From NCBI RefSeq assembly GCF_046156175.1, contig NZ_JAYLVL010000002.1, positions 806,001-870,000 of the forward strand: a stretch of 64,000 bases of DNA, given 5' to 3'. Made by a program: the position numbers and the translations under genes. This document shows, one piece after another, positions 15,768 to 25,210 of this stretch; within the stretch, counting starts at the first letter, position 1; every line of letters begins with the position of its first letter. The notes below the pieces were generated by a model that had not been told where the DNA came from, made no database searches, and saw only the letters and a program-made list of their open reading frames with translations. This stretch comes from Lacisediminihabitans sp046156175 (GTDB lineage Bacteria > Actinomycetota > Actinomycetes > Actinomycetales > Microbacteriaceae).

Positions 15768-15940
15768 GGGGGCCTCCTCCATCGATCTTGACCTTCGGAT
15801 CCACCCGGTGCATCTGTCGAGCGACCGTATCGCCGGTTCACCAGTAACAGTGGAAACAGTCGGATGACCGATACCGTGCACCGAAGTGCGAGTCCTACGC
15901 TCATTCGCATTCAGCCAAACGAAAGTGATGGAGGTTCGTC

Positions 15941-16192
15941 GTGACTCGTGTTCCCGAAGCGGAATTGGTGGGAGTGCCCGGAGGCACGCTCATTACCGCA
16001 ACGCCCGAAGAAGGTCGGACGCTGGCCATCGTTATGGCGCGTCACTCCATTCACAACATCCAACCTGAACTGGACGATTTGAAGGCGGGCCGGCCGGTCT
16101 ACTCCGTCAACCCGGACAGCCTCATCGCCGCGAGCCAGGTCATCGCGATCGAATTCCAGACCATCGCGGCCGCAAACAACTACTGGCGCTGA
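15941..16192 (+). CDS. Conserved-looking small protein of 83 residues
   Basis: GTG 15941 follows a GGAGG at about 15930. The product is soluble, with no Cys, no signal and no membrane segment. It includes TLITATPEEGRTLAIVMARH and SLIAASQVIAIEFQTIAAAN. I do not recognise it. Coding bias and the ribosome site support it as real. It stands alone between the DUF1622 gene and the LuxR regulator. Confidence 0.55.
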   Translation: MTRVPEAELVGVPGGTLITATPEEGRTLAIVMARHSIHNIQPELDDLKAGRPVYSVNPDSLIAASQVIAIEFQTIAAANNYWR

Positions 16193-16230
16193 TAGGCGGC
16201 TGCGCCGTATCGCTCACGATGTCCCCCCTG

Positions 16231-16257
16231 TTGGTGGCGGTTCGTCCGTTTCATAAT
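16231..16257 (+). promoter_or_regulatory. Promoter with leaderless start for LuxR gene
   Basis: TTGGTG (16231-16236), a 15-bp spacer, then CATAAT (16252-16257), followed by six bases and ATG 16264. Transcription would start at the start codon. Confidence 0.45.
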
Positions 16258-16263
16258 GGACGC

Positions 16264-19017
16264 ATGCTCGAGCGTGCGGAGGTGCCAGCCCAGCAGCTGA
16301 GAGGTCGAGAAGCGGAGCTAGGGATAGTCGCCGCTCTCTTCGAGAGTGTCGCGCCGTCCGGGCAGCTCGTTGTTCTCGAGGGAGATCCCGGGATCGGCAA
16401 GACGGCATTGTTGAGCGCCGCCGAGCAGTACGCTCAGGCGGAAGGATTCTCCACGAGCCGCGTGGTCGCAATCGAGACCGAAACGGCACTCCCTTTTGCC
16501 GGGCTCGAACAGGCGCTTCGGCAGTATCTGATCTGCTTGCCCCAGCTGACGGAGGGGCGTCAGGCTGCGCTCCGCTCCGCTCTCGGTATAGCGGCGGCGG
16601 CCACGCCCCAACCATTTCTCGTCGGCCTCGCGGCACTGGATCTGCTCGTGGCAGCGTCAGAGCAGAAGCCCATTGCGCTTTTTCTCGATGATGTGCAGTG
16701 GCTCGACCAGCTCTCACACGATGCATTCACCTTCGTGGCACGGCGGGCCAGCGCCGAGCGGATCACCCTGGTCTGCAGCGCACGAACCGGGACCCGGGGC
16801 GCCCTGATTGAGAGCATGGAACGCCGGATCGAAGTGCGGCCCGTCGATGAGGCGGCGGCGGCCCTCATCCTGAGTGATCACACGTCAGGGATGAGCGAGC
16901 GAGTTATCTCCACCGTTCTGCACCAGGCGGCCGGCAACCCGCTGGCTCTTATCGAGCTCCCGGCCTCTTTTCCCGGCGACAGGCAGAGTGAGCCTGACCG
17001 GGAGCACACCCTGCCTCTGACGGGACGGCTGGAACAGTCATTCGCCGGTCGACTCAGCACCCTTCCCCGAGAGTCCCGTGCGGTGGCGATCATCGCGGCA
17101 ATTCATCAGGGCTCCGGTCTGGATGTCATCCTCACGGCAGCAGCTTCCTATCTCGGGCAACCGGTGACGCGTGGGGCGCTTGATTCTCTGACGTCGCGCG
17201 GCCTCGTAAAGGTGCAGTCAGGCGAGCTGTGGTTTCGGCATTCGCTCGCCCGTTCGGCAGTGATTCAGGCCTCTTCGCCCGGGCAACGAGAACGAGCGCA
17301 TCGGTCGCTAGCCGAGACCTTGCGTGAAGATCCTCTGCACCGTGCCTGGCACCAGGCGAACTCGATCAGCGGTATCGATGACGACATAGCCGACGAGTTG
17401 GAATTCGCCGTGGCTTTGTCGGTCTCACGTGGGGCTATCGGGCGGGCAACCTGGTATCTCGAGCGGGCTGCAGACATGACCTCGGATCCTGCGCGTCGGG
17501 CGCACCGGCTCCTTCTCGCCTCGCTTCAGGCCTGCGACATGGGTCGTCCGGACATCGTCGAGCGCCTCGTCCAGCGCACGGCGTTCCTGCCTCTCTCCAG
17601 CACCGACACTGCTCGGGTCGAGCTGGTCCGTGAGACCTACGCAAGCGATGTTCCCGGGGATGCGACCAGAATCAGGCAGCTCTGCGTGTTGGCCGCAGGT
17701 GTGGCATCCGAAGATCTGGACCTGGCGTTGGATCTGCTCTTCAGCGCGGCAACCCGTTGCTGGTGGGGACGTACCGGTCCCACCGAGCGTGGACTGGTGG
17801 TGGATTGTGCGCTGGCTCTTCACGCGCGCGCGCGCTCGGATGCACGATTTGTGGGCGCTCTCGCACTTTCCGAGCCGGTGCTCGAGACGACCCGAGTGAA
17901 CGGCCTCCTCGAACAGTTCGCACCGGCATCCGTGCAGGATGCCGAGCAGCTGAGGGTATTGGGGCTCGCCGCCTTCGCGGTCGGTGATTCTCCGCTGGCG
18001 GGCGACTACCTCGATCGGGCCGAAGCGAGACTTCGATCCGAGGGAAGGGTCGGGCTTCTGCTTCAGGTGCTCGGCATCCAAATGGCCGTTCACTATTACA
18101 CGGGCGAATGGTGGCAATCGACAGCAGCCATGCACGAATCGACCGCCCTCTCGAGTGAGACGGGTCAACCCATCTGGGACACGGCGCTCATGCTGGGTCG
18201 CGCCCAACAGGCCGCACTGTGTGGTGAACTCGAGCAGGCGCTGCGACTGGCCAGCGAGGTAGAGATCTCCGCGCAGCGGCGACGGATGAGCAATGTCCTT
18301 TCCGGTGTTCAGCTCGCTCGGGGAAGTGCGTGGTGCAACGCGGGAAATTACAGTGAGGCATTCGTCGACCTGCTGCAGCTCTTCGACACGAACAGCTCCA
18401 GCCATCACCTCCGCAAGAGCTATACCCCGCTGCTCTTCCTCGCGGATGCCGCGGTACATTGTGCTCGGATCGAGGACGCGCGAAAGATCGTGGCGCAGTA
18501 CGAGGAGCTAGCCGCCACAACTCCGTCCGCAGACTTGCACGCTCACCTCGCCTACGCCCGTGCAGTGCTCGCCCCGGGAGAAGCAGAACAGCTCTTCCGT
18601 GATGCTCTGGGCAGCGGTGTCACCCGCTTTCCGTTCGTGAGGGCGATGACGGAACAGGCATACGGTTCGTGGCTTCGAAGACGACGACGCATCGTCGAAT
18701 CGAGGCGCTACACGCGCTCAGCGCTCGGTACCTTCGAACTGATCGGCGCCGCCGGGTGGGCGAAGCGAGCGAGGGCCGAACTGGCGGCTTCCGGGGAGGC
18801 GCCGACTTCGCGCAGCGATGTCACGGACGCCGATCTACAACTCACCCCTCAGCAAGCGCAGATTGCTCGACTCGCGGCTCAGGGTCTGTCCAATCGAGAA
18901 ATCGGCGAGCGTCTTTTCCTCTCTCCCCGGACCGTGGGCTCCCATCTCTACCGGATCTACCCGAAGGTGGGGGTCAGTTCGCGAATCCATCTCGCGGGAC
19001 GCATCGACCCCCACTGA
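16264..19017 (+). CDS. Large ATP-binding LuxR-family (LAL) regulator
   Basis: A 917-residue STAND-type regulator. Residues 10-200 form an AAA/NACHT-like ATPase with Walker A GDPGIGKT at 40-47 and Walker B IALFLDDVQW at 137-146. A long helical, TPR-like middle follows. Residues about 860-915 are a LuxR helix-turn-helix (LTPQQAQIARLAAQGLSNRE and LFLSPRTVGSHLYRIYPKVGV, given as two pieces). The usual family reads LYRIFPKLG, so the end is normal. The hydrolase and oxidoreductase that follow on the same strand are plausible targets. Confidence 0.92.
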   Translation: MLERAEVPAQQLRGREAELGIVAALFESVAPSGQLVVLEGDPGIGKTALLSAAEQYAQAEGFSTSRVVAIETETALPFAGLEQALRQYLICLPQLTEGRQAALRSALGIAAAATPQPFLVGLAALDLLVAASEQKPIALFLDDVQWLDQLSHDAFTFVARRASAERITLVCSARTGTRGALIESMERRIEVRPVDEAAAALILSDHTSGMSERVISTVLHQAAGNPLALIELPASFPGDRQSEPDREHTLPLTGRLEQSFAGRLSTLPRESRAVAIIAAIHQGSGLDVILTAAASYLGQPVTRGALDSLTSRGLVKVQSGELWFRHSLARSAVIQASSPGQRERAHRSLAETLREDPLHRAWHQANSISGIDDDIADELEFAVALSVSRGAIGRATWYLERAADMTSDPARRAHRLLLASLQACDMGRPDIVERLVQRTAFLPLSSTDTARVELVRETYASDVPGDATRIRQLCVLAAGVASEDLDLALDLLFSAATRCWWGRTGPTERGLVVDCALALHARARSDARFVGALALSEPVLETTRVNGLLEQFAPASVQDAEQLRVLGLAAFAVGDSPLAGDYLDRAEARLRSEGRVGLLLQVLGIQMAVHYYTGEWWQSTAAMHESTALSSETGQPIWDTALMLGRAQQAALCGELEQALRLASEVEISAQRRRMSNVLSGVQLARGSAWCNAGNYSEAFVDLLQLFDTNSSSHHLRKSYTPLLFLADAAVHCARIEDARKIVAQYEELAATTPSADLHAHLAYARAVLAPGEAEQLFRDALGSGVTRFPFVRAMTEQAYGSWLRRRRRIVESRRYTRSALGTFELIGAAGWAKRARAELAASGEAPTSRSDVTDADLQLTPQQAQIARLAAQGLSNREIGERLFLSPRTVGSHLYRIYPKVGVSSRIHLAGRIDPH

Positions 19018-19037
19018 CGACGTAATGCAGTCACGCG

Positions 19038-19047
19038 ACGCATGCGT
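19038..19047. promoter_or_regulatory. Short palindrome after LuxR gene
   Basis: ACGCATGCGT, a perfect 10-bp palindrome within CACGCGACGCATGCGTG, lies 63 bases before the hydrolase start. It could be a binding site for the preceding regulator. GC-rich 10-mers do occur by chance. Confidence 0.25.
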
Positions 19048-19109
19048 GAACGGCAGACTCGCGGGCACGATGGGGAGCACGCAGTCTCCCTCTCTCGATT
19101 GGATGCACA

Positions 19110-19889
19110 ATGGCCCCCACCGGCACTCCCGTTGTCTTCATTCATGGCCTCTGGCTCGGGGCTTCCTCCTGGCAGCCATGGGTGGATCTGTTCACCGCGC
19201 GGGGATATTCACCCATGGCGCCGACGTGGCCCGGCGAAAGCGAGTCGATTGAACTTGCACGGTCGCATCCCGAGGATGCCGCAGGGTTCGGCATCGATGA
19301 GGTCGCCGGGCATTTCGCGGCGATCATCGAGAAGCTCGATCGACCGCCCATCATCATCGGACATTCTTTTGGGGGGATGATCGCAGAAAAGTTGCTCGGT
19401 GAGAACTACGGCATCGCCGCCATCGCCATCGACGCCGCTCAGATTAAGGGGGTGCTGCCTCTTCCGGTATTCAAGAATCCCGCGAATGCCCATCGTGCAG
19501 TATCGCTCTCGGCGGACGAATTCCACTACGGGTTCGGCAACGCGGTCAGCCCGGAGGAATCCGAAGCGCTTTGGGAAGCATGGAACATCCCTTCGCCCGG
19601 AAAACCATTGTTCGAAGCGGCAGGTGCGAATTTTTCGCACAATTCACCGGCGAAAGTGAATACCGAGAATCAGGCGCGAGGGCCACTCTTGCTGATCATG
19701 GGCGGCAAGGACCACACGGTTCCGGAGGCGATTACCAAGGCGACCCTGAAGCAATACAAGGACTCTTCCGCCATCACGGATCTCGTCGAATTCGCCGATC
19801 GGGGGCACTCGCTCACCATCGACAGCGGTTGGCGTGAAGTGGCGGAGGAGTGCCTGACTTGGCTCGATTCACAAACACTCACCGCGTAG
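19110..19889 (+). CDS. Alpha/beta hydrolase
   Basis: A 259-residue alpha/beta-fold hydrolase. VVFIHGLWLGASSW gives the oxyanion HG motif, and the nucleophile elbow is GHSFGG with Ser86. The acid is likely in MGGKDHTVP and the His is in ADRGHSLTID. It is of the cytosolic esterase/non-haem peroxidase-like kind, with no signal. It lies 92 bases after the LAL regulator and 25 before an oxidoreductase on the same strand. Substrate unknown. Confidence 0.85.
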   Translation: MAPTGTPVVFIHGLWLGASSWQPWVDLFTARGYSPMAPTWPGESESIELARSHPEDAAGFGIDEVAGHFAAIIEKLDRPPIIIGHSFGGMIAEKLLGENYGIAAIAIDAAQIKGVLPLPVFKNPANAHRAVSLSADEFHYGFGNAVSPEESEALWEAWNIPSPGKPLFEAAGANFSHNSPAKVNTENQARGPLLLIMGGKDHTVPEAITKATLKQYKDSSAITDLVEFADRGHSLTIDSGWREVAEECLTWLDSQTLTA

Positions 19890-19914
19890 CCACGAAGGAA
19901 GTGTGAGGCCAAGA

Positions 19915-20919
19915 ATGCAGAGAGAAATGGCGGACACGATGATGGCTCTGCGGTCTCACCGCAGAGGGGGACCGGAGACCCTGGTCTACGAATCTGCGCC
20001 AGTGCCGGTGGCAGCGCTCGGCGAAGTGCTCATCGAGGTACACGCCGCGGCCATCACCCCGGCGGAGCTCGGGTGGGACGAGACGTGGCGAAGCGAAGAC
20101 GGAAGCGACAGGACCCCGACGATTCCTTCACATGAGGTTTCTGGCGTCGTGGTCGGTCTGGGCGAGGGAGTGGACAGGTTCTCGATCGGGGACCAGGTCT
20201 ATGGGCGGATCGGCTTCAACAGGGACGGCGCGGCGGCGGAGTACGCCGCAGTGCCCGTGTCAGACCTTGCCCTCCGCCCGCTGTCGGTGAGTCACGTCGA
20301 GAGCGCGACGCTTCCGCTCGCCGCCCTCACGGCGTGGCAAGCGCTCGCCGACCACGCTCGGCTGCAACCCGGCGAACATGTCGTCGTGCTGGGTGGAGCC
20401 GGTGGCGTCGGCGCATTCGCAGTGCAATTGGCACGCTATTTCGGCGCAGCGGTCAGCTCCACGGCGCGGGGAGCCGACCTCGACTTCGTACTCGCAATCG
20501 GAGCGGATGTCGCGCTGGATTACACCAATGCGAACGACAACAATGTGCTCGACCAGGCGGATGTCGTCATCGATGCCGTCGGTGGCCCGACGAGCGAGCG
20601 AGCCGTTCGCCTCGTTCGAGCCGGCGGTCGGCTGGTCACCTTCAGCCAACCCGTGGATGCCGCTCTCACCGGGGACCGCGACCTCCAGACCTTCTTCTTC
20701 ATCGTGGAAGCGAACGAAGCCGAACTCTCCGCGATCGCATCCCTGGTGGACTCCGGCGCCCTCCGTCCGACCGTCGCCCGGGTCTATGGACTGCCCGAGG
20801 GGCGCGCGGCGTATGCCGAAAGTTCGGTGTTGCACGGCCCGGGCAAGACCGTGCTCGCTGTGCGCGACGAACACGGGAATCTGTACGCGGAAGAGCGACT
20901 CCCGCAGCCCGCCATCTAG
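19915..20919 (+). CDS. NADPH:quinone oxidoreductase-like MDR protein
   Basis: A 334-residue zinc-free medium-chain dehydrogenase/reductase. Catalytic part: PSHEVSGVVVGLGEGVDRFSIGD (as IPSHEVSGVVVGLGEG and VDRFSIGDQVYG). The Rossmann motif is VVVLGGAGGVGAFAVQLARY. There is no structural-zinc Cys cluster. Such proteins reduce quinones or enones with NADPH. ATG 19915 is chosen; GTG 19903 sits too near GAAGGA (19894-19899), and ATG 19927 is also possible. Confidence 0.85.
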   Translation: MQREMADTMMALRSHRRGGPETLVYESAPVPVAALGEVLIEVHAAAITPAELGWDETWRSEDGSDRTPTIPSHEVSGVVVGLGEGVDRFSIGDQVYGRIGFNRDGAAAEYAAVPVSDLALRPLSVSHVESATLPLAALTAWQALADHARLQPGEHVVVLGGAGGVGAFAVQLARYFGAAVSSTARGADLDFVLAIGADVALDYTNANDNNVLDQADVVIDAVGGPTSERAVRLVRAGGRLVTFSQPVDAALTGDRDLQTFFFIVEANEAELSAIASLVDSGALRPTVARVYGLPEGRAAYAESSVLHGPGKTVLAVRDEHGNLYAEERLPQPAI

Positions 20920-20925
20920 CGACTT

Positions 20926-21627
20926 CTACCGTTCGGCTCGGCGGCGGATCGAATAGCGGTGCTCAGGACGGCCGGTTCGGCCGTATCGCAACTCGAGCGC
21001 GATCGCGCCGCTTTGTTCGAGCTGGGTGAGGGAACGCTGAGCGGTGGCTCGGCTCATCCCCAGATCCTCAGCGACCTCGCTGGCCGACAGCGCTGTCGTG
21101 CTGGCATCGAGAGCGTCGTACACGCCCTTGAGAGTCGGGGCGAGTCTGCTGAGCTCCGGCCGCAAGGGTGCTGTGGTGGGCCGCATCAGGTCGAAGATGT
21201 GGTTGATGTCACCCTGGGTCGCCTCCTCGGGTAGCTCGTCGATCTGCGTGGACGTGGCGCGAAAGGCACCGAGCCGTTCCGCGAGCTGCGCGAAATTGAA
21301 CGGTTTGACCAGGTAGTGGGTGACCCCGAGCCTCAGGGCAGAGCGCACATTGCCCACGTCGTTCGCTGCCGAGATCACCATCGCAGCGGGTGGGGACGGC
21401 CACTGGAGCATCTCTTGAAGAGTGCTCAGGCCGTCCACATCGGGGAGGTAGATGTCCATGAGCACGAGATCGGGTTTCAGGGCCGACGCGAGCTCGAGCG
21501 CCTCAGCCGAGGTGTGAGCCTTGCCCACCACGGTGAATCCCTCGACCCGCTGCACGAATGCTTCGTGAAGGGAGGCGACACGGAAATCATCGTCGACAAC
21601 GAGGACCGTCACGGGATTGTTCGTCAC
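20926..21627 (-). CDS. CitB/DcuR-type response regulator
   Basis: A 233-residue regulator. The receiver domain holds the acidic pocket VDDD (11-14), phospho-Asp58 in LMDIYLP and Lys108 in YLVKPF. The output is a C-terminal winged helix (ALSASEVAEDLGMSRATAQR) as in DcuR/CitB regulators rather than an OmpR or NarL domain. ATG overlaps the kinase stop by four bases. It most likely drives the divergent ABC importer. Confidence 0.9.
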   Translation of the reverse strand: MTNNPVTVLVVDDDFRVASLHEAFVQRVEGFTVVGKAHTSAEALELASALKPDLVLMDIYLPDVDGLSTLQEMLQWPSPPAAMVISAANDVGNVRSALRLGVTHYLVKPFNFAQLAERLGAFRATSTQIDELPEEATQGDINHIFDLMRPTTAPLRPELSRLAPTLKGVYDALDASTTALSASEVAEDLGMSRATAQRSLTQLEQSGAIALELRYGRTGRPEHRYSIRRRAER

Positions 21628-23231
21628 GAGTGCACCTGCGGCGCGGGGACCGCTGTCAACGGCAGAACGACAGTGAAAGTGGCACCCGGCCCCTCTGACA
21701 CGGTGATCGACCCGTCGAACCGGCCAACCGTTTTCTCGACCAGAGACAGGCCAAGGCCGATATGCCGAACCACCGAGCCCCGTTTCGTGGTGTACCCGTT
21801 GCTGAAGATCTGGGGGATCGCACCGTCGGGCAAGCCCGGCCCGTTGTCGCTCACCGAGATCACCAGCGATTCTGGTGCCTCCACAACGCGCACCCCGACT
21901 CGGCGGGGCGGCCGGCTCTCCGCGAGCGCATCGAATGCGTTGTCGATGAGATTGCCGAGAATGGTTGTGAGCGCCTGCACGTGGCCCGGAGCCTCGCTCA
22001 GCCGGGTTTCGGGTGAAATGGTGAAGTCGATGCCACGTTCGTGGGCTTCGGCCGCCTTGCCCAACAACAGGCCGACGATCTGGGGTGCCTCGATGTAGCT
22101 GCGCAGGTTCTGGTCGAAGTCGGCGGTGCTGCCGCGGATCTCCTCGATGTAGTCGAACGCTTCCTCCGGCCGTCCGAGTTCCAGTAGGCCCGCAATCGCA
22201 TGCAGGCGATTGGAGAACTCATGTTGCTGCGCACGAATCGACTCGGTGAAACTGCGCTCGCCATCCAACTCGCGGGTGAGCGCCTCCAGGTTCGTTCGAT
22301 TCTGAAGTGTGACCACGGACCCGTGTGGTCGTCCGGCCAGGATCACGGGCATCCGATTGATGACCAGGCAGTGGTCGTCGGTAATGACGATCGCGTCTGT
22401 TACCACGGAGTCGCCTGCGAGAGCTTCCGCGAGCGGCCCAGCACCGAGCACCTCGTCGAGGCGACGGTCGAGGGCATCCGATTGCAGGCCGAGTAGGCGC
22501 CGGGCCTCATCATTGATGACGGTGATCCGGCCCGCTGCATCACTGGCGATCACCCCCTCCCGGATGCCGTGGAGAGTCGCCTCGCGCTCCTGGAACAGTC
22601 TCGCCACCTCATCGATCTCCAGTCCGAAAGTTCGGCGCTTCAGGAGCGTGGCGAGAGCGAATGATGCCAGCGCGCCGATGATGAGCACGGCGGCGACCCA
22701 GACGGCGTAGGAGGGCAGTTGCGCCACGAGTTCGCTTGAGACCGAGCTCTCGCGGATGCCGACTGAGACCTCACCGATCATGGTTCGGGCCTCGGAATAC
22801 AGGGGCACGCGAGCGCTGGCGTTGATGCCGGTTGCCCCAACATTCACCCCCAGGTGCACCTTTCCGTCGAGCGCGACGATGGGCTCGGATACCGCTTTTC
22901 CGATGAGCTCGGGATCAGGGTGGCTGTGTCGCACTCGTTGCATGTCGATGAGCACGACGTACGAGGCGCCGGTGCGGCGAGCTGTTGCTGAGGCGACGTC
23001 CTGAAGCATCGGCTGGCAGGCAGGATCCTCGTTCGCCATGCAGTCCTTCACCGAGGGGTTCTCGGCGAACGTCTGCGCGATCGCGGCCGCTCTTGACTGG
23101 TATTCATGATCCAGGTTGGCACGAGCAGCATTGGCGAAAAGGGCGAAGCCCACGGCGAGCGAGACGACGAGGATCACCAACTGCGCCAGAAAAATCTGGC
23201 TCGAGAGTCGTCGGATCCGTCGTCGCATCAC
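21624..23231 (-). CDS. CitA/DcuS-type sensor histidine kinase
   Basis: A 535-residue membrane kinase. Helices at about 12-34 and 175-195 bracket a periplasmic PAS-like (PDC) sensor with KDCMANEDPACQP and RHSHPDPELIGK, the latter a CitA/DcuS hallmark. A cytoplasmic PAS (about 215-310) follows, then the phospho-His337 in RAQQHEFSNRLH, an N box (NLIDNAFDAL) and SDNGPGLPDG. The family senses citrate or C4-dicarboxylates; here an aromatic acid is possible. The 157-bp gap to the ABC genes is the shared control region. Confidence 0.92.
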   Translation of the reverse strand: MMRRRIRRLSSQIFLAQLVILVVSLAVGFALFANAARANLDHEYQSRAAAIAQTFAENPSVKDCMANEDPACQPMLQDVASATARRTGASYVVLIDMQRVRHSHPDPELIGKAVSEPIVALDGKVHLGVNVGATGINASARVPLYSEARTMIGEVSVGIRESSVSSELVAQLPSYAVWVAAVLIIGALASFALATLLKRRTFGLEIDEVARLFQEREATLHGIREGVIASDAAGRITVINDEARRLLGLQSDALDRRLDEVLGAGPLAEALAGDSVVTDAIVITDDHCLVINRMPVILAGRPHGSVVTLQNRTNLEALTRELDGERSFTESIRAQQHEFSNRLHAIAGLLELGRPEEAFDYIEEIRGSTADFDQNLRSYIEAPQIVGLLLGKAAEAHERGIDFTISPETRLSEAPGHVQALTTILGNLIDNAFDALAESRPPRRVGVRVVEAPESLVISVSDNGPGLPDGAIPQIFSNGYTTKRGSVVRHIGLGLSLVEKTVGRFDGSITVSEGPGATFTVVLPLTAVPAPQVHS

Positions 23232-23388
23232 GCTCCATTATCGCCGCGACCGAGGCGCCCCGCGTGTGAGCAGAATGCGTGAAACTCCGGGCAACGCGCA
23301 GAACAGGCGATTGGTGCACAAGCGCGACAGGGGGAGACGGAGGGCGGCAGGCTTCCTGACACACGCACCACACAGACAGAGAGGTCTT

Positions 23389-24255
23389 ATGCGCATGGGC
23401 ACACCGCCATCCCCCGCAACAGCGAGCACCAGTACAGGCGGAATGGATGATGCGGCGCGCATCGATATCGTCGGCCTGACCAAGCGCTACCTGACCCCCA
23501 AGGGCGAAACCTTCACTGCCATCGATGACGTGACGTTCGCCGTCGAGCCAGGGCAATTCTGCGCGATCGTCGGCCCGACCGGCTGTGGCAAATCCACCAC
23601 CCTGGCGCAGGTCTCAGGACTGGAACGCCCGAGCGAGGGTCATGTTCTGGTCGGCGGCCAGCGTGTCGATGGCATCACGAGTGGTGTGAGCTACATGTTC
23701 CAAGCGGATTCGCTCTTTCCCTGGAAGACGGTGCTCGGCAACGTGATGATGGGCCCGATCCTGCTGGGCACGTCGAAGGCCGCAGCCACGAAGATAGCGC
23801 TGGATTGGGTGCGGCGAGTCGGCCTCTCTGGCTTCGAGGACCGCTACCCCCACCAACTTTCCGGCGGCATGCGCAAGCGAGTCGCAATGGCAGCCGCCCT
23901 GATCAACCGGCCCCGCATCCTGCTCATGGACGAGCCTTTCGGAGCACTCGATGTGCAGACGAAGGCAATCATGCAGGGCGAACTCCTGCAGCTCTGGGAG
24001 GAGTTGCGCCCCTCTGTGCTCTTCATCACCCATGACCTGGATGAGGCAGTGACGCTGTCGGACCGCGTGGTCATCATGACCAGCAGCCCCGGCACCGTGA
24101 AGGATACTTTCGAGATCGATCTGCCCCGCCCCCGCGGCGACGTGCAGACACTGCGCCACGAGCGGCAGTTCCAGGAGATCCAGGGTCAGATCTGGGCCTC
24201 GTTGAAAGACGAAGTCTCCCGGGCGTATGAACTGTCGTCGGCGGTGGCAGCATGA
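23389..24255 (+). CDS. ABC importer ATPase, nitrate/taurine type
   Basis: A 288-residue SsuB/TauB-like ATPase. Walker A is VGPTGCGKST (61-70), the signature LSGGMRKR (157-164), Walker B RILLMDEPFGALD (176-188), and the switch His is in LFITHDLDEA. GAGAGG precedes ATG 23389. The same strand carries the permease (overlap ATGA) and the binding protein. The location beside the pob/pca genes suggests aromatic acid uptake, where taurine-type transporters for phthalate-like acids are known. Confidence 0.92.
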   Translation: MRMGTPPSPATASTSTGGMDDAARIDIVGLTKRYLTPKGETFTAIDDVTFAVEPGQFCAIVGPTGCGKSTTLAQVSGLERPSEGHVLVGGQRVDGITSGVSYMFQADSLFPWKTVLGNVMMGPILLGTSKAAATKIALDWVRRVGLSGFEDRYPHQLSGGMRKRVAMAAALINRPRILLMDEPFGALDVQTKAIMQGELLQLWEELRPSVLFITHDLDEAVTLSDRVVIMTSSPGTVKDTFEIDLPRPRGDVQTLRHERQFQEIQGQIWASLKDEVSRAYELSSAVAA

Positions 24256-25148
24256 GCGTGCTCAGGCAGCAGAACGAGATACAGGCGGAAGCCTCCGCGA
24301 TCCCGCTGCTCCCATTGCAGTCGACACTGCAGGAGACGGCGCGTCGTGCCCGCGCACGCAGGACGGGGTGGGTGTGGACCGGGCGCGCTCTGGTTATCGT
24401 CGTCGTGATCGGCGGATGGCAGTGGTTCACCGCCGTCGGCTGGGTCGACAAATTCTTCTACGGCCGCCCGAGCGACATCTGGAACAGTCTTGTGACCCTG
24501 TTCACGGAAGGCACCGCATTCGGCACGATCTGGGCAAATCTGTGGGTGACAGTCCAGGAGGCGCTCTACGGCTTCCTGGTCGGCACGTTTGCGGGCGTCA
24601 TCATCGGCATCCTGCTCGGATCCAACCGGTACCTGTCCGATGTGCTCAACCCGTACATCAAGATCCTCAACTCGATCCCCCGTATCGTGCTCGGCTCGAT
24701 CTTCATCGTCGCCTTCGGCCTAGGGATCCTTCCCAAGATCCTGCTGGCGGCTGTCCTGGTCTTTTTCGCGGTCTTCTTCAACGCCTACCAGGGCGTTCGC
24801 GAGGTCGACCAGAACCTGGTCGCCAACGTGCGTGTGCTTGGCGCGTCTCCCCTTCAGATTGCCCGGCACGTGACCATCCCCTCGGCGATGACGTGGATCA
24901 TCGCCAGCCTTCACACCGCATTCGGCTTCGCGATCATCGGCGCGCTGGTTGCCGAGGTCCTCGGAGCCCAGAAGGGAATCGGTCTGCTCATCAGCCAGGC
25001 CCAGGGGCATTTCGACCCGAACACGGTGTTCGCCTGCATGGTCATCATCGCGGTCGTCACGCTCGGCGCCGAGTACCTCATCACCCTCCTCGAAAAGGTC
25101 GTGCTCAAGTGGCGCCCGCCGTCGCGCTACGAGGCGCAGGCGATCTGA
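24252..25148 (+). CDS. ABC importer permease, nitrate/taurine type
   Basis: A 298-residue permease with about six helices. The EAA loop reads EVDQNLVANVRVLGASPLQI and contacts the ATPase. Its general form (WVTVQEALYGFLVGTFAGV, IPRIVLGSIFIVAFGLGILPKI in shorter pieces) is that of SsuC/TauC. It overlaps the ATPase stop by four bases and precedes the binding-protein gene by 62 bases. Confidence 0.92.
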   Translation: MSVLRQQNEIQAEASAIPLLPLQSTLQETARRARARRTGWVWTGRALVIVVVIGGWQWFTAVGWVDKFFYGRPSDIWNSLVTLFTEGTAFGTIWANLWVTVQEALYGFLVGTFAGVIIGILLGSNRYLSDVLNPYIKILNSIPRIVLGSIFIVAFGLGILPKILLAAVLVFFAVFFNAYQGVREVDQNLVANVRVLGASPLQIARHVTIPSAMTWIIASLHTAFGFAIIGALVAEVLGAQKGIGLLISQAQGHFDPNTVFACMVIIAVVTLGAEYLITLLEKVVLKWRPPSRYEAQAI

Positions 25149-25210
25149 GTTTCCCCGCTCCACACCAGTCCGCCGGAATCCCTCCGGCACCATGAAAGGA
25201 ATCACTCAAC

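Noticed and set aside
23116..23388. N-terminal extension of the ABC ATPase
   Set aside because: It overlaps the start of the histidine kinase and is Arg-rich without homology; ATG 23389 has GAGAGG upstream.
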